A stretch of DNA of 32,490 nt, from contig CAAFWR010000079.1 in the NCBI GenBank assembly GCA_900766745.1, positions 1 through 32,490 of the forward strand, in the 5' to 3' direction. Origin of the DNA: Methanobacteriaceae archaeon. GTDB lineage: Archaea; Methanobacteriota; Methanobacteria; Methanobacteriales; Methanobacteriaceae. The position numbers and the translations under genes were made by a program. Each line of letters starts with the position of its first letter. Positions within the stretch are counted from its first letter, which is position 1. Of this stretch, positions 8,377 through 17,530 are shown piece after piece. Below the pieces are notes generated by a model, which ran no database searches, was not told the DNA's origin, and saw nothing but the letters and a program-made list of their open reading frames with translations.

Positions 8377-9558
8377 ATGACAATTATTATTGACCCACAA
8401 ACAGCAGGAATAGCTGGAAATATGATAATTGGAGCCCTAATAGATTTAGGTGCTGATAGCAAGAAAACAAAAGAGATAATGGAGAAAACCGCCAATGAAT
8501 TTGGAAAGGTTGAAGTTTCATTTGAAAAAATAAATAAAAAAGGAATTTCAGCAACCTATTGTAATGTAGATATAATCGATAAAGGAGAAGTGCGCCACTT
8601 TAATGAGTTTATAGAGAAAATAAAATCCTTAGATATTGATGAGAATATTAAAAAGACTTCAATTGATATATTTACCAGAATAGCTATTGGAGAGGCAAAA
8701 GTTCATGGAACAACTTTGGAAAATGTTCACTTTCATGAAGTGGGACAAAGTGATGCAGTAGCTGATGTAATCGGAGCTGTAAGTGCATACTATTCCTTAA
8801 GGTTAAATGAGGAAAAAATAATCGGCCTTCCAATAGCCGTTGGTGGAGGAAGAGTTGAAACAGAACACGGAACATTGCCAGTACCTGCACCTGCTCTTGT
8901 AGAAATACTTAAAAAAGGAAAATTTGTTGGAGGTCCTGTAAATACTGAGATAGCAACACCAACAGGGTGTGCGATTTATATGGAACTTGTAGATGAAATT
9001 AAAGATTTTATTCCACAAATGACTCCAATAAAAACAGGATATGGAGCAGGTAAAAAAGATCTTGACTATCCAAATGTCTTAAGAATAATTCAAAGCGAAA
9101 ATCCATTACATCAAGATGAAATCGACATGATTGAAACTAACATTGATCATTTAACAGGAGAAGAACTTGGATATCTATTTAATTTGCTTTTAGATGAAGG
9201 TGCAAGAGACGTTTCTATAGTGCCAATTATAATGAAGAAAAACCGTCCAGGTTATATTTTAAAGGTAATATCTAGAAAAGAATTAACAAATAAGTTAGTT
9301 GAGATTATTTTTAAAGAAGTAGGAACGTTAGGAATTAGAATCGCACCAAATCTTCACAGAGGCCTTGCTAAAAGGGAATTTATTAAAAAAGAAGTTGAAA
9401 TCAAAGGAGAAACATTTGAAGTAACCTATAAAATAGGCCATGTTAACGGAGAAATAATTTCAAGTAGAATAGAGTTTGAAGATGCGAAAAAAATAGCTAA
9501 TAAAACTGGAATTCCATTAAAAAACATAATAAATCAAATTGGTGAGTTAAATGACTAA
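8377..9558 (+). CDS. larC: LarC-like nickel-pincer cofactor protein (DUF111)
   Basis: In bacteria LarC inserts nickel into the pyridinium-3,5-bisthiocarboxylic acid mononucleotide cofactor of lactate racemase, using CTP. The archaeal member here is 393 residues, full length and in one frame. Typical segments are DPQTAGIAGNMIIGALIDLG at the start, HFHEVGQSDAVADVIG near 115, TEHGTLPVPAPALVEIL near 162, EIATPTGCAIY near 190, and the C-terminal ETNIDHLTGEELGYL domain with a REF/IGHVNGE end. LarB and LarE are not in the window, so the substrate enzyme in this organism is unknown. The gene overlaps queC by eight bases. Confidence 0.88.
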   Translation: MTIIIDPQTAGIAGNMIIGALIDLGADSKKTKEIMEKTANEFGKVEVSFEKINKKGISATYCNVDIIDKGEVRHFNEFIEKIKSLDIDENIKKTSIDIFTRIAIGEAKVHGTTLENVHFHEVGQSDAVADVIGAVSAYYSLRLNEEKIIGLPIAVGGGRVETEHGTLPVPAPALVEILKKGKFVGGPVNTEIATPTGCAIYMELVDEIKDFIPQMTPIKTGYGAGKKDLDYPNVLRIIQSENPLHQDEIDMIETNIDHLTGEELGYLFNLLLDEGARDVSIVPIIMKKNRPGYILKVISRKELTNKLVEIIFKEVGTLGIRIAPNLHRGLAKREFIKKEVEIKGETFEVTYKIGHVNGEIISSRIEFEDAKKIANKTGIPLKNIINQIGELND

Positions 9559-10231
9559 AAAAGCAATATCCGTTTTATCTGGAGGTCTTGATTCAACAGT
9601 AGCTACCTCAGTTTATGCAAGGGATTATGAAATTCATGCCATAACTTTCGACTATGGTCAAAGAAGTGTTGAAAGAGAAATAAAAGCTGCAAAAGAAATC
9701 TGTGAGAAAATGGGTTATGAACACAGAGTCATTGACTTGAAATGGCTCGGAAAAATAAGCGACTCATCACTTACAAGTAATGAAGAAGTTCCAAAACTAA
9801 CTGAAAACCAGTTAGATGATTTAGAAGTCTGCAGCAAAACAGCAAGTAGTGTTTGGGTTCCTGCAAGAAACACTGTCTTTACAGCTATCGCCCTAGCATT
9901 TGCAGAAAGTATTGGTGCAGAAATAATTATTGTTGGATGGGATAAAGAAGAGGCAGCTACTTTTCCAGATAATTCAAAAGAATTCTTAGAAAGTTTTAAC
10001 AAACTAATTCAAGTCGGATCACCAGAAAACATCACAATAAAAGCTCCGGCAATAGACTTAGACAAAGACGAAATTGTAAAATTAGGTGATGATTTAAACT
10101 CACCAATGGATTTAAGCTATTCCTGCTACCAAGGTGGAGAAAATCACTGCGGAGTTTGTGAATCATGTATGAGGAGAAAAAGAGCATTTAAGCAAGCAAA
10201 AGTTAAAGATGATTCAGTTTATAATAATTAA
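9551..10231 (+). CDS. queC: 7-cyano-7-deazaguanine synthase (preQ0 synthase)
   Basis: Converts 7-carboxy-7-deazaguanine to preQ0 with ATP and ammonia. In archaea preQ0 is inserted at position 15 of tRNA on the way to archaeosine. The PP-loop SGGLDSTVA is at residues 9-17, followed by FDYGQRS. The middle has VWVPARNTVFTAIALAFAES. The C-terminus has the four-cysteine zinc site CYQGGENHCGVCESCMRRK. Length 226 is normal. The ATG at 9551 lies inside the end of larC (shared ATGACTAA), with a GGTGA Shine-Dalgarno just upstream, so the two are probably translationally coupled. Confidence 0.96.
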   Translation: MTKKAISVLSGGLDSTVATSVYARDYEIHAITFDYGQRSVEREIKAAKEICEKMGYEHRVIDLKWLGKISDSSLTSNEEVPKLTENQLDDLEVCSKTASSVWVPARNTVFTAIALAFAESIGAEIIIVGWDKEEAATFPDNSKEFLESFNKLIQVGSPENITIKAPAIDLDKDEIVKLGDDLNSPMDLSYSCYQGGENHCGVCESCMRRKRAFKQAKVKDDSVYNN

Positions 10232-10236
10232 TTTTT

Positions 10237-10278
10237 AAAAAAAAATGAGAGGTTATGGTTATTCTATTCAATAACCAT
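10237..10278 (-). terminator. Hairpin and T-tract downstream of pycB
   Basis: A perfect nine-base stem (10255-10263 with 10270-10278, loop of six) covers the last codons of pycB. Read on the minus strand it is followed by CTCTCA and nine T residues (10245-10237), a good termination signal. On the plus strand the T run after queC is short (five). Confidence 0.55.
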
Positions 10279-11976
10279 TAAAATATCTCCAGCACTTACA
10301 GCATCCCCAGGTTCTATGAAAATATCTTTAACAATTCCATCTACTTCAGACTGGATATCATTTTCCATTTTCATAGCTTCAATAACTGCAATAGTTGAAC
10401 CTTTAGTTACCCTATCACCAATATTGACTGTAAGTTTAATAACCATTCCCTGCATTGAGGAGTAAATACCTCCTTCAACAGGTTCAAAGGTTTTACCTTC
10501 TGTTTCTTCAATTTCCATAAATCCAGTAGGCATTATTTTTACTTCAAAGACATCTCCATCAACTTCAACATTATATTGTGTTGGAATAGCTATTTCATTT
10601 CCTTCATCTGGAAGAGATGCTGATTTGAGTTCCTCTTCGGTAGTTTCTCCTTTTAAGAATTTAGGTGCAATAGCTGGGTATAATGCATAGGTCAATACAT
10701 CTTCATCAGATTTGATAAATCCTGCATCAGTACCTTCAGATTTATATTTATCAAATTCTGGTTCAAGTAAATCCGCTGGTCTGCATGTAATGACTTCTTC
10801 ATCACCAATGATTTTTTCAGCAATTTCCTTGTTTACCTCAGCAGGCGGTTTTCCATAGTTACCTTTCATATATTCTTTAACTTCATTTGATACTGTTTTG
10901 TATCTTTCCCCACCTAGAACATTCATTACAGCCTGAATACCTACAATTTGGCTTGTTGGTGTTACAAGAGGTGGGTATCCCATGTCTTCCCTTACACGAG
11001 GCATTTCTTCCAATACGTCGTGATAACGGTCAAGTGCATTTTGTTCTTTAAGTTGTGAAATTAAATTTGAAAGCATTCCACCAGGAATTTGGTATAACAG
11101 AACATCAGTATCGATTTTTTCAGAAATCGGATCAAGTAGAACTAAGTATTTTTCTTTGATTTTTTCAAAGTATTTCTTGATGTGGTTTAAAAGATTTAAA
11201 TCAAGCCCTGTGTCATATGGAGTTCCCTGAAGAGCTGCAACCATACTTTCTGTTGGAGGTTGACTTGTTCCCCATGAAAGCGGTGAAATAGCAGTGTCCA
11301 ATATATCTACCCCAGCCTGACATGCTGCATAATAACTTATAGGAGTCATTCCACTGGTACAATGACAGTGCAAGTCTACAAGCAAGTCTGTTTCTTCTTT
11401 TAATCTTGATACTAATTCGTAGGCATCTGCAGGTTTCAGTAATCCTGCCATGTCTTTAATAGCTACTGAATCACATTCTAAAGCTTCTAATTCTTTTGCA
11501 AGATCAACAAAATCATCTAAAGAATGAACAGGACTAATGGTATAACTTATTGTTCCCTGTACTTGTGCTCCTTGAGCTTTAGCTACTTTAATAGTTTGTT
11601 TCATATTACGAATATCATTTAAAGCATCAAAAACTCTGAATATGTCAACACCGTTTTCATAGGACTTCTCTACAAATTTAGTTACAATGTCATCAGGATA
11701 ATGTTTGTATCCTACTAAATTTTGACCTCTTAAAAGCATTTGAGTTGGAGTTCTTGTAATTTCAGATTTTAGTTGTCTTAACCTTTCCCATGGATCTTCA
11801 TTTAAATATCTAATACAAGTATCAAAAGTAGCTCCACCCCATGCCTCTATTGAATAGTAGCCCACCTTATCTAATTCTTCAGCTACAGGAACCATATCTC
11901 TTGTTCTCATCCTTGTAGCTAAGAGAGATTGGTGTGCATCCCTAAGTGCAGTTTCAGTAAATCTCACTTTTGCCAT
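10264..11976 (-). CDS. pycB: Pyruvate carboxylase, subunit B (carboxyltransferase and biotin carrier)
   Basis: The 570-residue subunit of the two-subunit archaeal pyruvate carboxylase. It transfers carboxyl from biotin to pyruvate to give oxaloacetate, feeding the reductive citric acid branch that also uses the fumarase in this window. The N-terminal carboxyltransferase barrel shows TETALRDAHQSLLATRMRT, EAWGGATFDTCIRYL, the lysine of VAIKDMAGLL near 173 (carboxylated in the family) and the metal-site LHCHCTSGM. The C-terminal biotinyl domain has EAMKMEND with the biotin-accepting lysine at 536. A strong GAGGTGA Shine-Dalgarno is seven bases before the ATG. The biotin carboxylase subunit A is not in the window. 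Confidence 0.95.
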   Translation of the reverse strand: MAKVRFTETALRDAHQSLLATRMRTRDMVPVAEELDKVGYYSIEAWGGATFDTCIRYLNEDPWERLRQLKSEITRTPTQMLLRGQNLVGYKHYPDDIVTKFVEKSYENGVDIFRVFDALNDIRNMKQTIKVAKAQGAQVQGTISYTISPVHSLDDFVDLAKELEALECDSVAIKDMAGLLKPADAYELVSRLKEETDLLVDLHCHCTSGMTPISYYAACQAGVDILDTAISPLSWGTSQPPTESMVAALQGTPYDTGLDLNLLNHIKKYFEKIKEKYLVLLDPISEKIDTDVLLYQIPGGMLSNLISQLKEQNALDRYHDVLEEMPRVREDMGYPPLVTPTSQIVGIQAVMNVLGGERYKTVSNEVKEYMKGNYGKPPAEVNKEIAEKIIGDEEVITCRPADLLEPEFDKYKSEGTDAGFIKSDEDVLTYALYPAIAPKFLKGETTEEELKSASLPDEGNEIAIPTQYNVEVDGDVFEVKIMPTGFMEIEETEGKTFEPVEGGIYSSMQGMVIKLTVNIGDRVTKGSTIAVIEAMKMENDIQSEVDGIVKDIFIEPGDAVSAGDILMVIE

Positions 11977-12139
11977 AAATATTCACCTCTCATGATAATT
12001 TATTAACAAATTAATCAACTATTAATAGATTATATTTTTTAATATTAAAATATTTTACCTAAAAATAGAAATTCTTGAAAACATTTCGAATTTTTATAGA
12101 AATAGTGTTTTTAGAAAGTAAAAATAGTATTAAGGAGAA

Positions 12140-13234
12140 TTATCTCTCTAATTCCCCATTAATAAATTTTTCAACATTTTCATATGCTTTATCATCTGTA
12201 AATTGAATAGGTGGATGTTTCATTGTGTATGATGAAATTGATGTTAATTGACCACCAATACCTCTTTCAAGACCTAATTTACAACATCTGATTGCATCAA
12301 TAACACATCCTGCAGAGTTTGGAGAATCTTCAACACTTAATCTAAGTTCAAGATTCATTGGAACATCCCCAAAAGTGCGCCCTTCCATTCTTAAAAAACA
12401 GATCTTATTATCATTTTGCCATGGAACATAATCACTTGGACCAATGTGAATATCCCTATCCTCCATTCTTTGACCTACGACTGCTTGAACAGCTTCAGTT
12501 TTAGACTCTTTTTTAGAATCAAGCCTATCCCTATTAAGCATGTTTAAAAAGTCAGTATTTCCACCAGTGTTAATTTGATAAGTTCTGTCTAATGCAACCC
12601 CCCTATCATTAAAGAGATTAGCTAATGTCCTGTGAGTAATAGTAGCTCCAATCTGTGCTTTAATATCGTCACCCACAATAGGAATTCCTTTTTCTCTGAA
12701 TTTAGCATCCCATTCAGAATCGCTTACAATAAAAACAGGCATACAATTGACGTAAGCTATTTCAGCATCTAAAGCACACTGTGCGTAGAATCTTGCAGCC
12801 CTTTCAGAACCTACAGGTAAATAGCTAACAAGGATTTCGGCACCGCTATCCTTAAGTTCCTTAACAATGTCTACTGGTTCCCCATCACTTACAATAAAAG
12901 TATACTCATCATCATAATTAGACATATGGTCAGCTACACCATCTAAAACATGACCCATTTTAACTTCAGTATCATATTTCGGAATATTTTCTTGAAAAAC
13001 AGTTGTACAATTAGGTTTAGCAAAAATAGCTTCATCAACAGTTTTACCAACTTTTCTTTTATCAACATCAAAAGCTGCTACAACTTCAATATCGCTTGGT
13101 GTGTATCCGCCAATATCCCAATGCATTAATCCAATAGCATCTTCAGGATTTTTCCCATCATAATAATGAATTCCTTGAATTAGTGAACTTGCACAATTTC
13201 CCATTCCTACAATTGCTATTTTTATTTTATCCAA
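12140..13234 (-). CDS. ino1: myo-Inositol-1-phosphate synthase
   Basis: Converts glucose 6-phosphate to inositol phosphate with NAD; in methanogens the product goes into archaetidylinositol lipids and related compounds. The 364-residue short archaeal/actinobacterial form is present: the Rossmann motif IAIVGMGNCASSL at the start, then GYTPSDIEVVAAFDVD. Also present are VSYLPVGSE, GDDIKAQIGATITHR, the long NTGGNTDFLNML and the C-terminal LRLSVEDSPNSAG. The start codon is TTG at 13234; a GGTG Shine-Dalgarno lies five bases before it and the nearby ATG is out of frame and blocked by stops. It diverges from the prenyltransferase gene. Confidence 0.95.
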   Translation of the reverse strand: MDKIKIAIVGMGNCASSLIQGIHYYDGKNPEDAIGLMHWDIGGYTPSDIEVVAAFDVDKRKVGKTVDEAIFAKPNCTTVFQENIPKYDTEVKMGHVLDGVADHMSNYDDEYTFIVSDGEPVDIVKELKDSGAEILVSYLPVGSERAARFYAQCALDAEIAYVNCMPVFIVSDSEWDAKFREKGIPIVGDDIKAQIGATITHRTLANLFNDRGVALDRTYQINTGGNTDFLNMLNRDRLDSKKESKTEAVQAVVGQRMEDRDIHIGPSDYVPWQNDNKICFLRMEGRTFGDVPMNLELRLSVEDSPNSAGCVIDAIRCCKLGLERGIGGQLTSISSYTMKHPPIQFTDDKAYENVEKFINGELER

Positions 13235-13363
13235 TATAACACCAACATAAAATAGTTATAAAAAAAAATATTGTATAATAATTTTATAAAAAACACTTAA
13301 TAAAAGTTATTGAATAATATATTATTAATTAGAATAAATAATTTAATTGAGAGGAAAAAAATT

Positions 13364-14209
13364 ATGAACCCCTATATTGAAATTATAAGGCCCGGAAATG
13401 TAATTATGGCACTAATAGCTGTTATTTTAATAGCTATAATTAATCTAAATTTTACAATACCCCTGGTTTTAGCAATAGTTGTTGTATTCTTTGCAACTAG
13501 TGCTGGAAATGTAATAAATGATTATTTTGATTACAATATTGATGCTGTAAACCGGCCTGACAGAGTACTGCCATCAGGAAGAATATCAAAAAAAGCAGGG
13601 CGAAATTACGGTTATTTCCTATTTGCAGGAGCTATTGCAACTGAATTAATCAGCTATTTTATTACAAAAAATATCATTCCTCTCATAATTGTAATATTCG
13701 CTGTAATTGTTCTTTATTTATATGCTCGAGTATTTAAAACTGCACCATTTATTGGAAACCTTATTGTAGCATTTACAACTGGATTAACATTCGTATTTGC
13801 AGGATATACAATTAATAATTCTCACATAATCCTTGTTTCATGGTATTTGGGATTCTTTGCATTTGCTATGACATTAGCCCGTGAGATTACAAAAGATATT
13901 GAGGATTATGAAGGAGATAAAAAAGAAGGAGCTAACACATTACCAATAAAATTTGGAAAAAAACCCTCAGCAATTCTTGCATTTCTATTAATCATCATAA
14001 CAACTGCACTTTGTCCAATTCTCTACCTGAACAATATATTCTCAATTTATTATTTAATAATAATAGCAATAGCCGTTATAATATTTCTATACTCTGCAGC
14101 TTTAATTTTAAAAAGCCAAAGTCCTGAAAACTGTCACAAGGTTTCTAAAAATTTAAAAATAGGAATGCTAATTGCATTTGTATCATTTGTGTTTGGAGCT
14201 TTATTATAA
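13364..14209 (+). CDS. Digeranylgeranylglyceryl phosphate synthase (UbiA family)
   Basis: A membrane prenyltransferase that adds the second geranylgeranyl chain to geranylgeranylglyceryl phosphate, making the archaeal lipid core. Both aspartate motifs are present: NDYFDYNIDAVNRPDRVLPS near residue 48 and REITKDIEDYEGDKKEGANT near 177. Eight or nine hydrophobic helices fill the 281 residues. The ATG at 13364 (MNPYIEIIRPGN) is chosen over a TTG at 13310 because GAGAGG lies nine bases upstream and homologous proteins begin near this RPGN sequence. It is followed after 36 bases by the membrane glycosyltransferase gene. Confidence 0.92.
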   Translation: MNPYIEIIRPGNVIMALIAVILIAIINLNFTIPLVLAIVVVFFATSAGNVINDYFDYNIDAVNRPDRVLPSGRISKKAGRNYGYFLFAGAIATELISYFITKNIIPLIIVIFAVIVLYLYARVFKTAPFIGNLIVAFTTGLTFVFAGYTINNSHIILVSWYLGFFAFAMTLAREITKDIEDYEGDKKEGANTLPIKFGKKPSAILAFLLIIITTALCPILYLNNIFSIYYLIIIAIAVIIFLYSAALILKSQSPENCHKVSKNLKIGMLIAFVSFVFGALL

Positions 14210-14245
14210 ATATTTAATTAATAGAACCATACATAAATAAAGACA

Positions 14246-15847
14246 ATGAATTTAAAAGAATTAGGGTTAGAAAAAAATGATAAAAAATATTTAGGTCTAA
14301 TCCTTCTTATTAGTACCATACTGGTTATTTACTACATTAATTTTACCATGAACATTGGCATTTTCTGCTCTGATGTTTATGTATATCTAGTTAATGGACT
14401 TTATTACAGTGGAGAGAATATAAGTGCAAATAAGGACTTATGGCTCACACCACTAATTTCCGTTTTAACTTCTCTATTTTTTGATTTAGGGCTTAAAAAC
14501 CAGATAAGCATTTTTATTGTTACTGGAATATTAGCTATTATAGGAAACATTGGATTATATATTCTTTTTAGACTTAAATTTAATAAAATATTAAGCTTTC
14601 TAGGGGTTATGGTCTATTCCACATTTTCATTGAATTTAATCTGGTTAGCTAATGGTTCTATAGATATTCCTGCTGTAAGTTTAATGATTTGGACTGTTCT
14701 TTTTGGAATAATAGCTATCGACAAGAATCCTAAATTCTATTTATTGACTATTTTGATGTTTTTCTTGGGATTTCTTATTAGATATACAGTGATTTTAATA
14801 CTGCCAGTATTATTGATATATTTTATTTATAAAAAGAAGTATAGATCTTCCTGGAGTGAAATAAAGTATTTGTTAATTCCAGTTATTGCAGTTGGAGTCA
14901 TTACAGCTATTGTGCTAGTTGCACTTTATATAATGAATGGGGAAGTTACTGCATTAACACTTGGTGTTGAGCTTATTAAAGGAGAACATGGAAGCCCCAA
15001 TAATCCTGCATATAACACAAACATATTTTATTATGCTCAAAACTTCTTTAATTTCCTTGGAAGTTCTGGAGTTACATTCTTTGATGTTGAATTCTTTAAA
15101 AGAAATCCTCAGCTTAACAACCCTACCATCATTTCCATGATATACGGAATAATTCTTATTGTTGGAGGAATAATAGCTGTAAAAGACAATGCAAATGGCA
15201 AATTTTCAAAAAAATATTTAGGACTAACAATAATCTTAGCTATCCTAACTGCTGGATCATTTGTAGCTCTAGATTCCACACCAACAATCATACTTCTATT
15301 AATAACTATGATTGTAGCCCGTAAAACTTTTAAAAGCTCCAATTATGATTTGAGTTTAATGTTTTTAACTTGGCTTTTGATAAATTTTATATTCTTTAGT
15401 CATGTTGAATTTAAAGTAAATAGATATTTCATTCCTTGCCTTCCTGCAATTGCTTATTTCATAGTTTACGGCATTTACAAGATTCAAGAACACATAAAAA
15501 TAAATAAGAAAATAATACCAATAATTTTAACAGCTGCATTATTGATTTCAGCATTCACATTCGTATGTGGTGTGGAGAATACTGATGTATTTTTAGGTCC
15601 ACAGGAGATGGGAGAATATATTGTAGATGAGCATCCTGATTATAAGGATGTTAAGGTTTCATCTAATACAATAAGGCCTTACAAATGGTATTTAGAACAA
15701 AAAATATATGCTGTAAAAAGCAATCAACTAGATTTGCTTTCAAAATATAATATTACATATTATATTAGTAATGAACACATTGACCACATTGACAATTTCA
15801 CTGAAATAAAAAATATACATGGAAATTATTTATACCAAAGAATATAA
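14246..15847 (+). CDS. Membrane glycosyltransferase, family 39 type (PMT/ArnT-like)
   Basis: A polytopic membrane protein of 533 residues with about ten or more hydrophobic helices. It ends in a soluble C-terminal domain of about 90 residues (from FVCGVENTDV onward). The first extracytoplasmic loop has an acidic pair region SDVYVYLVNGLYY, matching the catalytic-aspartate loop of GT-C enzymes, followed by DLWLTPLISVLTSL. Such enzymes move a sugar from a polyprenyl phosphate to protein or lipid outside the cell. Donor and acceptor cannot be read from the sequence. It could belong with the nearby surface-sugar gene at 17531-19189, but the genes are on opposite strands. Confidence 0.82.
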   Translation: MNLKELGLEKNDKKYLGLILLISTILVIYYINFTMNIGIFCSDVYVYLVNGLYYSGENISANKDLWLTPLISVLTSLFFDLGLKNQISIFIVTGILAIIGNIGLYILFRLKFNKILSFLGVMVYSTFSLNLIWLANGSIDIPAVSLMIWTVLFGIIAIDKNPKFYLLTILMFFLGFLIRYTVILILPVLLIYFIYKKKYRSSWSEIKYLLIPVIAVGVITAIVLVALYIMNGEVTALTLGVELIKGEHGSPNNPAYNTNIFYYAQNFFNFLGSSGVTFFDVEFFKRNPQLNNPTIISMIYGIILIVGGIIAVKDNANGKFSKKYLGLTIILAILTAGSFVALDSTPTIILLLITMIVARKTFKSSNYDLSLMFLTWLLINFIFFSHVEFKVNRYFIPCLPAIAYFIVYGIYKIQEHIKINKKIIPIILTAALLISAFTFVCGVENTDVFLGPQEMGEYIVDEHPDYKDVKVSSNTIRPYKWYLEQKIYAVKSNQLDLLSKYNITYYISNEHIDHIDNFTEIKNIHGNYLYQRI

Positions 15848-15919
15848 ATTTAATAAAAACTTATAATAGTTTAAAAATAAATAGATATAATGTTAATAAA
15901 ATTATAAAATGAGGATACT

Positions 15920-17347
15920 ATGAAAATTGTGTGTTGTAAGAAATGTAGTGCTAAATATCAATTAGAAGATGATGACGATATTAGTGCTTTTGAATGTACT
16001 TCATGCACAGGCGAGTTAGAATTATGCAATAATGAAACTCAAAACAAAACTGAAAGTTACACTCCAAACAATACTAACATAGTCTATTGTGTTGAATGTG
16101 GATCAAGGTATGCCTTAAGTGATAAAGACAACATTCTAGAATATGAATGTGAAAATTGTGGAGGACCATTAAGATATGTTAATGAAGAAATGAACCAGAA
16201 TATTGGTAAAATTATTAACAATCAAAAACAAAATGGAAATTTCAGTTCAAATATAAAAGAAACACCATCAAACTCCATTAAATCAATCTCAAACAGATTT
16301 GGAGGATTATTCTCTGAAAACAGTCATCATAACATATCTAATAATAATGATATAAATAGAGAATCCCCAAGACCAACTGCAAAAACTAGGATTCCAACAG
16401 ATACACAACGTAAATTTGGAAAAGAATTTTTAGTTCCTGCAACCAACGATTATTACATCTTAAAAGAATTCCTTAAAAAACAGTTCTTTGATGGGGTCTC
16501 CCAATATTATGGAATGGATATGAATAAAGATATTCCAAATGGAACTTACAGGAATATCACAAAAGAACCTGACTACATTGACCAAGAAGATTTTGAAAAT
16601 GAAGTCAAAGCTGAAAATGAAAGTCTTAAAAACTCCAAAAATATTTCAATCATTATTGGATCACTTATATTTATTGGAAGTGTGGGAGAAATACTTCTTT
16701 TTAATAATGGAATTGGAATTATTACAATATTTATTGGTGTAATTCTTATTAGCTATGGTCTATATCGTGCGAAAGATAAAGGTGAAGAAGTTCAAAAAAG
16801 ACATAAAATCATTAGAGACCACTTATTAAGTCTTCCTGAGGATTATTATGTATTTTATGATGTAAGGATTCCTGGTTCTGACAGAGGTATCAATCATTTA
16901 GTTATCGGCCCAAGTGGAATCTACGAAATTCTTTCTCAAAAATTCAATCCAAAAAACAAATCTGAAGAAAGCAACATAGTGGAAAATGAGAATATAACTG
17001 GAGAAATCAATACTCTAGACAATATAGGATCATTTAGATACACAACAAAGCTATCAAAATTCCAGCAAGACAATAAAATTAAACAAGAAGCTTTAAAACT
17101 TGGTGAAAACCTAATGAATTTCTTAAGTAGCAATGGAATAAGAAATTGCTTTGTAGAACCTCTTGTAGGATTTGTAAATGCAGACGTAGTTGTTATAAAC
17201 ATGCCTTTAACTGATGAAGATCTATTTATTGATGAATTGATACACCAAATCGAATATGGCTCTGTAAAATTAGATTCAGAAACAATTGATAAATGTGCAA
17301 TATTAGTTAGTAGATATGCGGTAGATTGTTCATTATATGAACATTAA
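15920..17347 (+). CDS. Zinc-ribbon membrane protein with degenerate NERD-like domain
   Basis: The 475-residue protein starts with two CxxC zinc ribbons (CCKKCSAKY...CTSC at 5-28; CVECGSRY...CENC at 57-80). A low-complexity asparagine/serine linker follows, then two membrane helices near 240-285. The C-terminal domain starts near 304. It has LPEDYYVFYDVRIPG and INHLVIGPSGIYEI, which match the core of the NERD (nuclease-related) domain. The usual D of IDH is N here, and the ExK of IETK is replaced (ILSQ), so nuclease activity is doubtful. A GAGG Shine-Dalgarno sits five bases before the ATG. The function is unknown; a membrane-associated binding role is an inference. Confidence 0.75.
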   Translation: MKIVCCKKCSAKYQLEDDDDISAFECTSCTGELELCNNETQNKTESYTPNNTNIVYCVECGSRYALSDKDNILEYECENCGGPLRYVNEEMNQNIGKIINNQKQNGNFSSNIKETPSNSIKSISNRFGGLFSENSHHNISNNNDINRESPRPTAKTRIPTDTQRKFGKEFLVPATNDYYILKEFLKKQFFDGVSQYYGMDMNKDIPNGTYRNITKEPDYIDQEDFENEVKAENESLKNSKNISIIIGSLIFIGSVGEILLFNNGIGIITIFIGVILISYGLYRAKDKGEEVQKRHKIIRDHLLSLPEDYYVFYDVRIPGSDRGINHLVIGPSGIYEILSQKFNPKNKSEESNIVENENITGEINTLDNIGSFRYTTKLSKFQQDNKIKQEALKLGENLMNFLSSNGIRNCFVEPLVGFVNADVVVINMPLTDEDLFIDELIHQIEYGSVKLDSETIDKCAILVSRYAVDCSLYEH

Positions 17348-17352
17348 ACCTC

Positions 17353-17365
17353 TTTTTCTTTTTTT
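17353..17365 (+). terminator. T-rich terminator after the NERD-like gene
   Basis: T5-C-T7 begins six bases after the stop codon at 17345-17347, the usual archaeal T-tract termination signal. Confidence 0.5.
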
Positions 17366-17439
17366 AATATAAATTTAAGATGATTCCCTAATAAATAGAG
17401 AAACATTACCCAAAAAAATAAGAACTTATATAACCCTCA

Positions 17440-17484
17440 GAAAATGAATAATGGAAAAATCATTGATTTTCAGGAATTTTTTTT
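17440..17484. terminator. Imperfect hairpin with T8 between convergent genes
   Basis: GAAAAT (17440-17445) pairs with ATTTTC (17466-17471). An inner AATGG/TCATT stem closes a five-A loop. Eight T residues follow at 17477-17484 on the plus strand, and a T7 follows on the minus strand a little further out. It lies in the 183-base gap between converging genes and may terminate both. Nothing else was recognised in this gap. Confidence 0.4.
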
Positions 17485-17530
17485 CATTACAATTGGGATA
17501 AAGCAGAAATAAAAGAGAAAATATGGAAAT

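Noticed and set aside
11977..12139. CTAAAAA / TTTTTAG pair as an operator between pycB and ino1
   Set aside because: Such short AT-rich pairs are expected by chance in this composition, and the position does not fit a promoter with confidence.
13310..13363. Upstream TTG start for the prenyltransferase
   Set aside because: The added residues are not part of the family, and GAGAGG lies correctly before the ATG at 13364.
17366..17530. A possible small RNA in the gap between convergent genes
   Set aside because: There is a TATA-like stretch near 17428-17433, but it is too close to the hairpin at 17440 for a sensible transcript; a bidirectional terminator explains the structure better.
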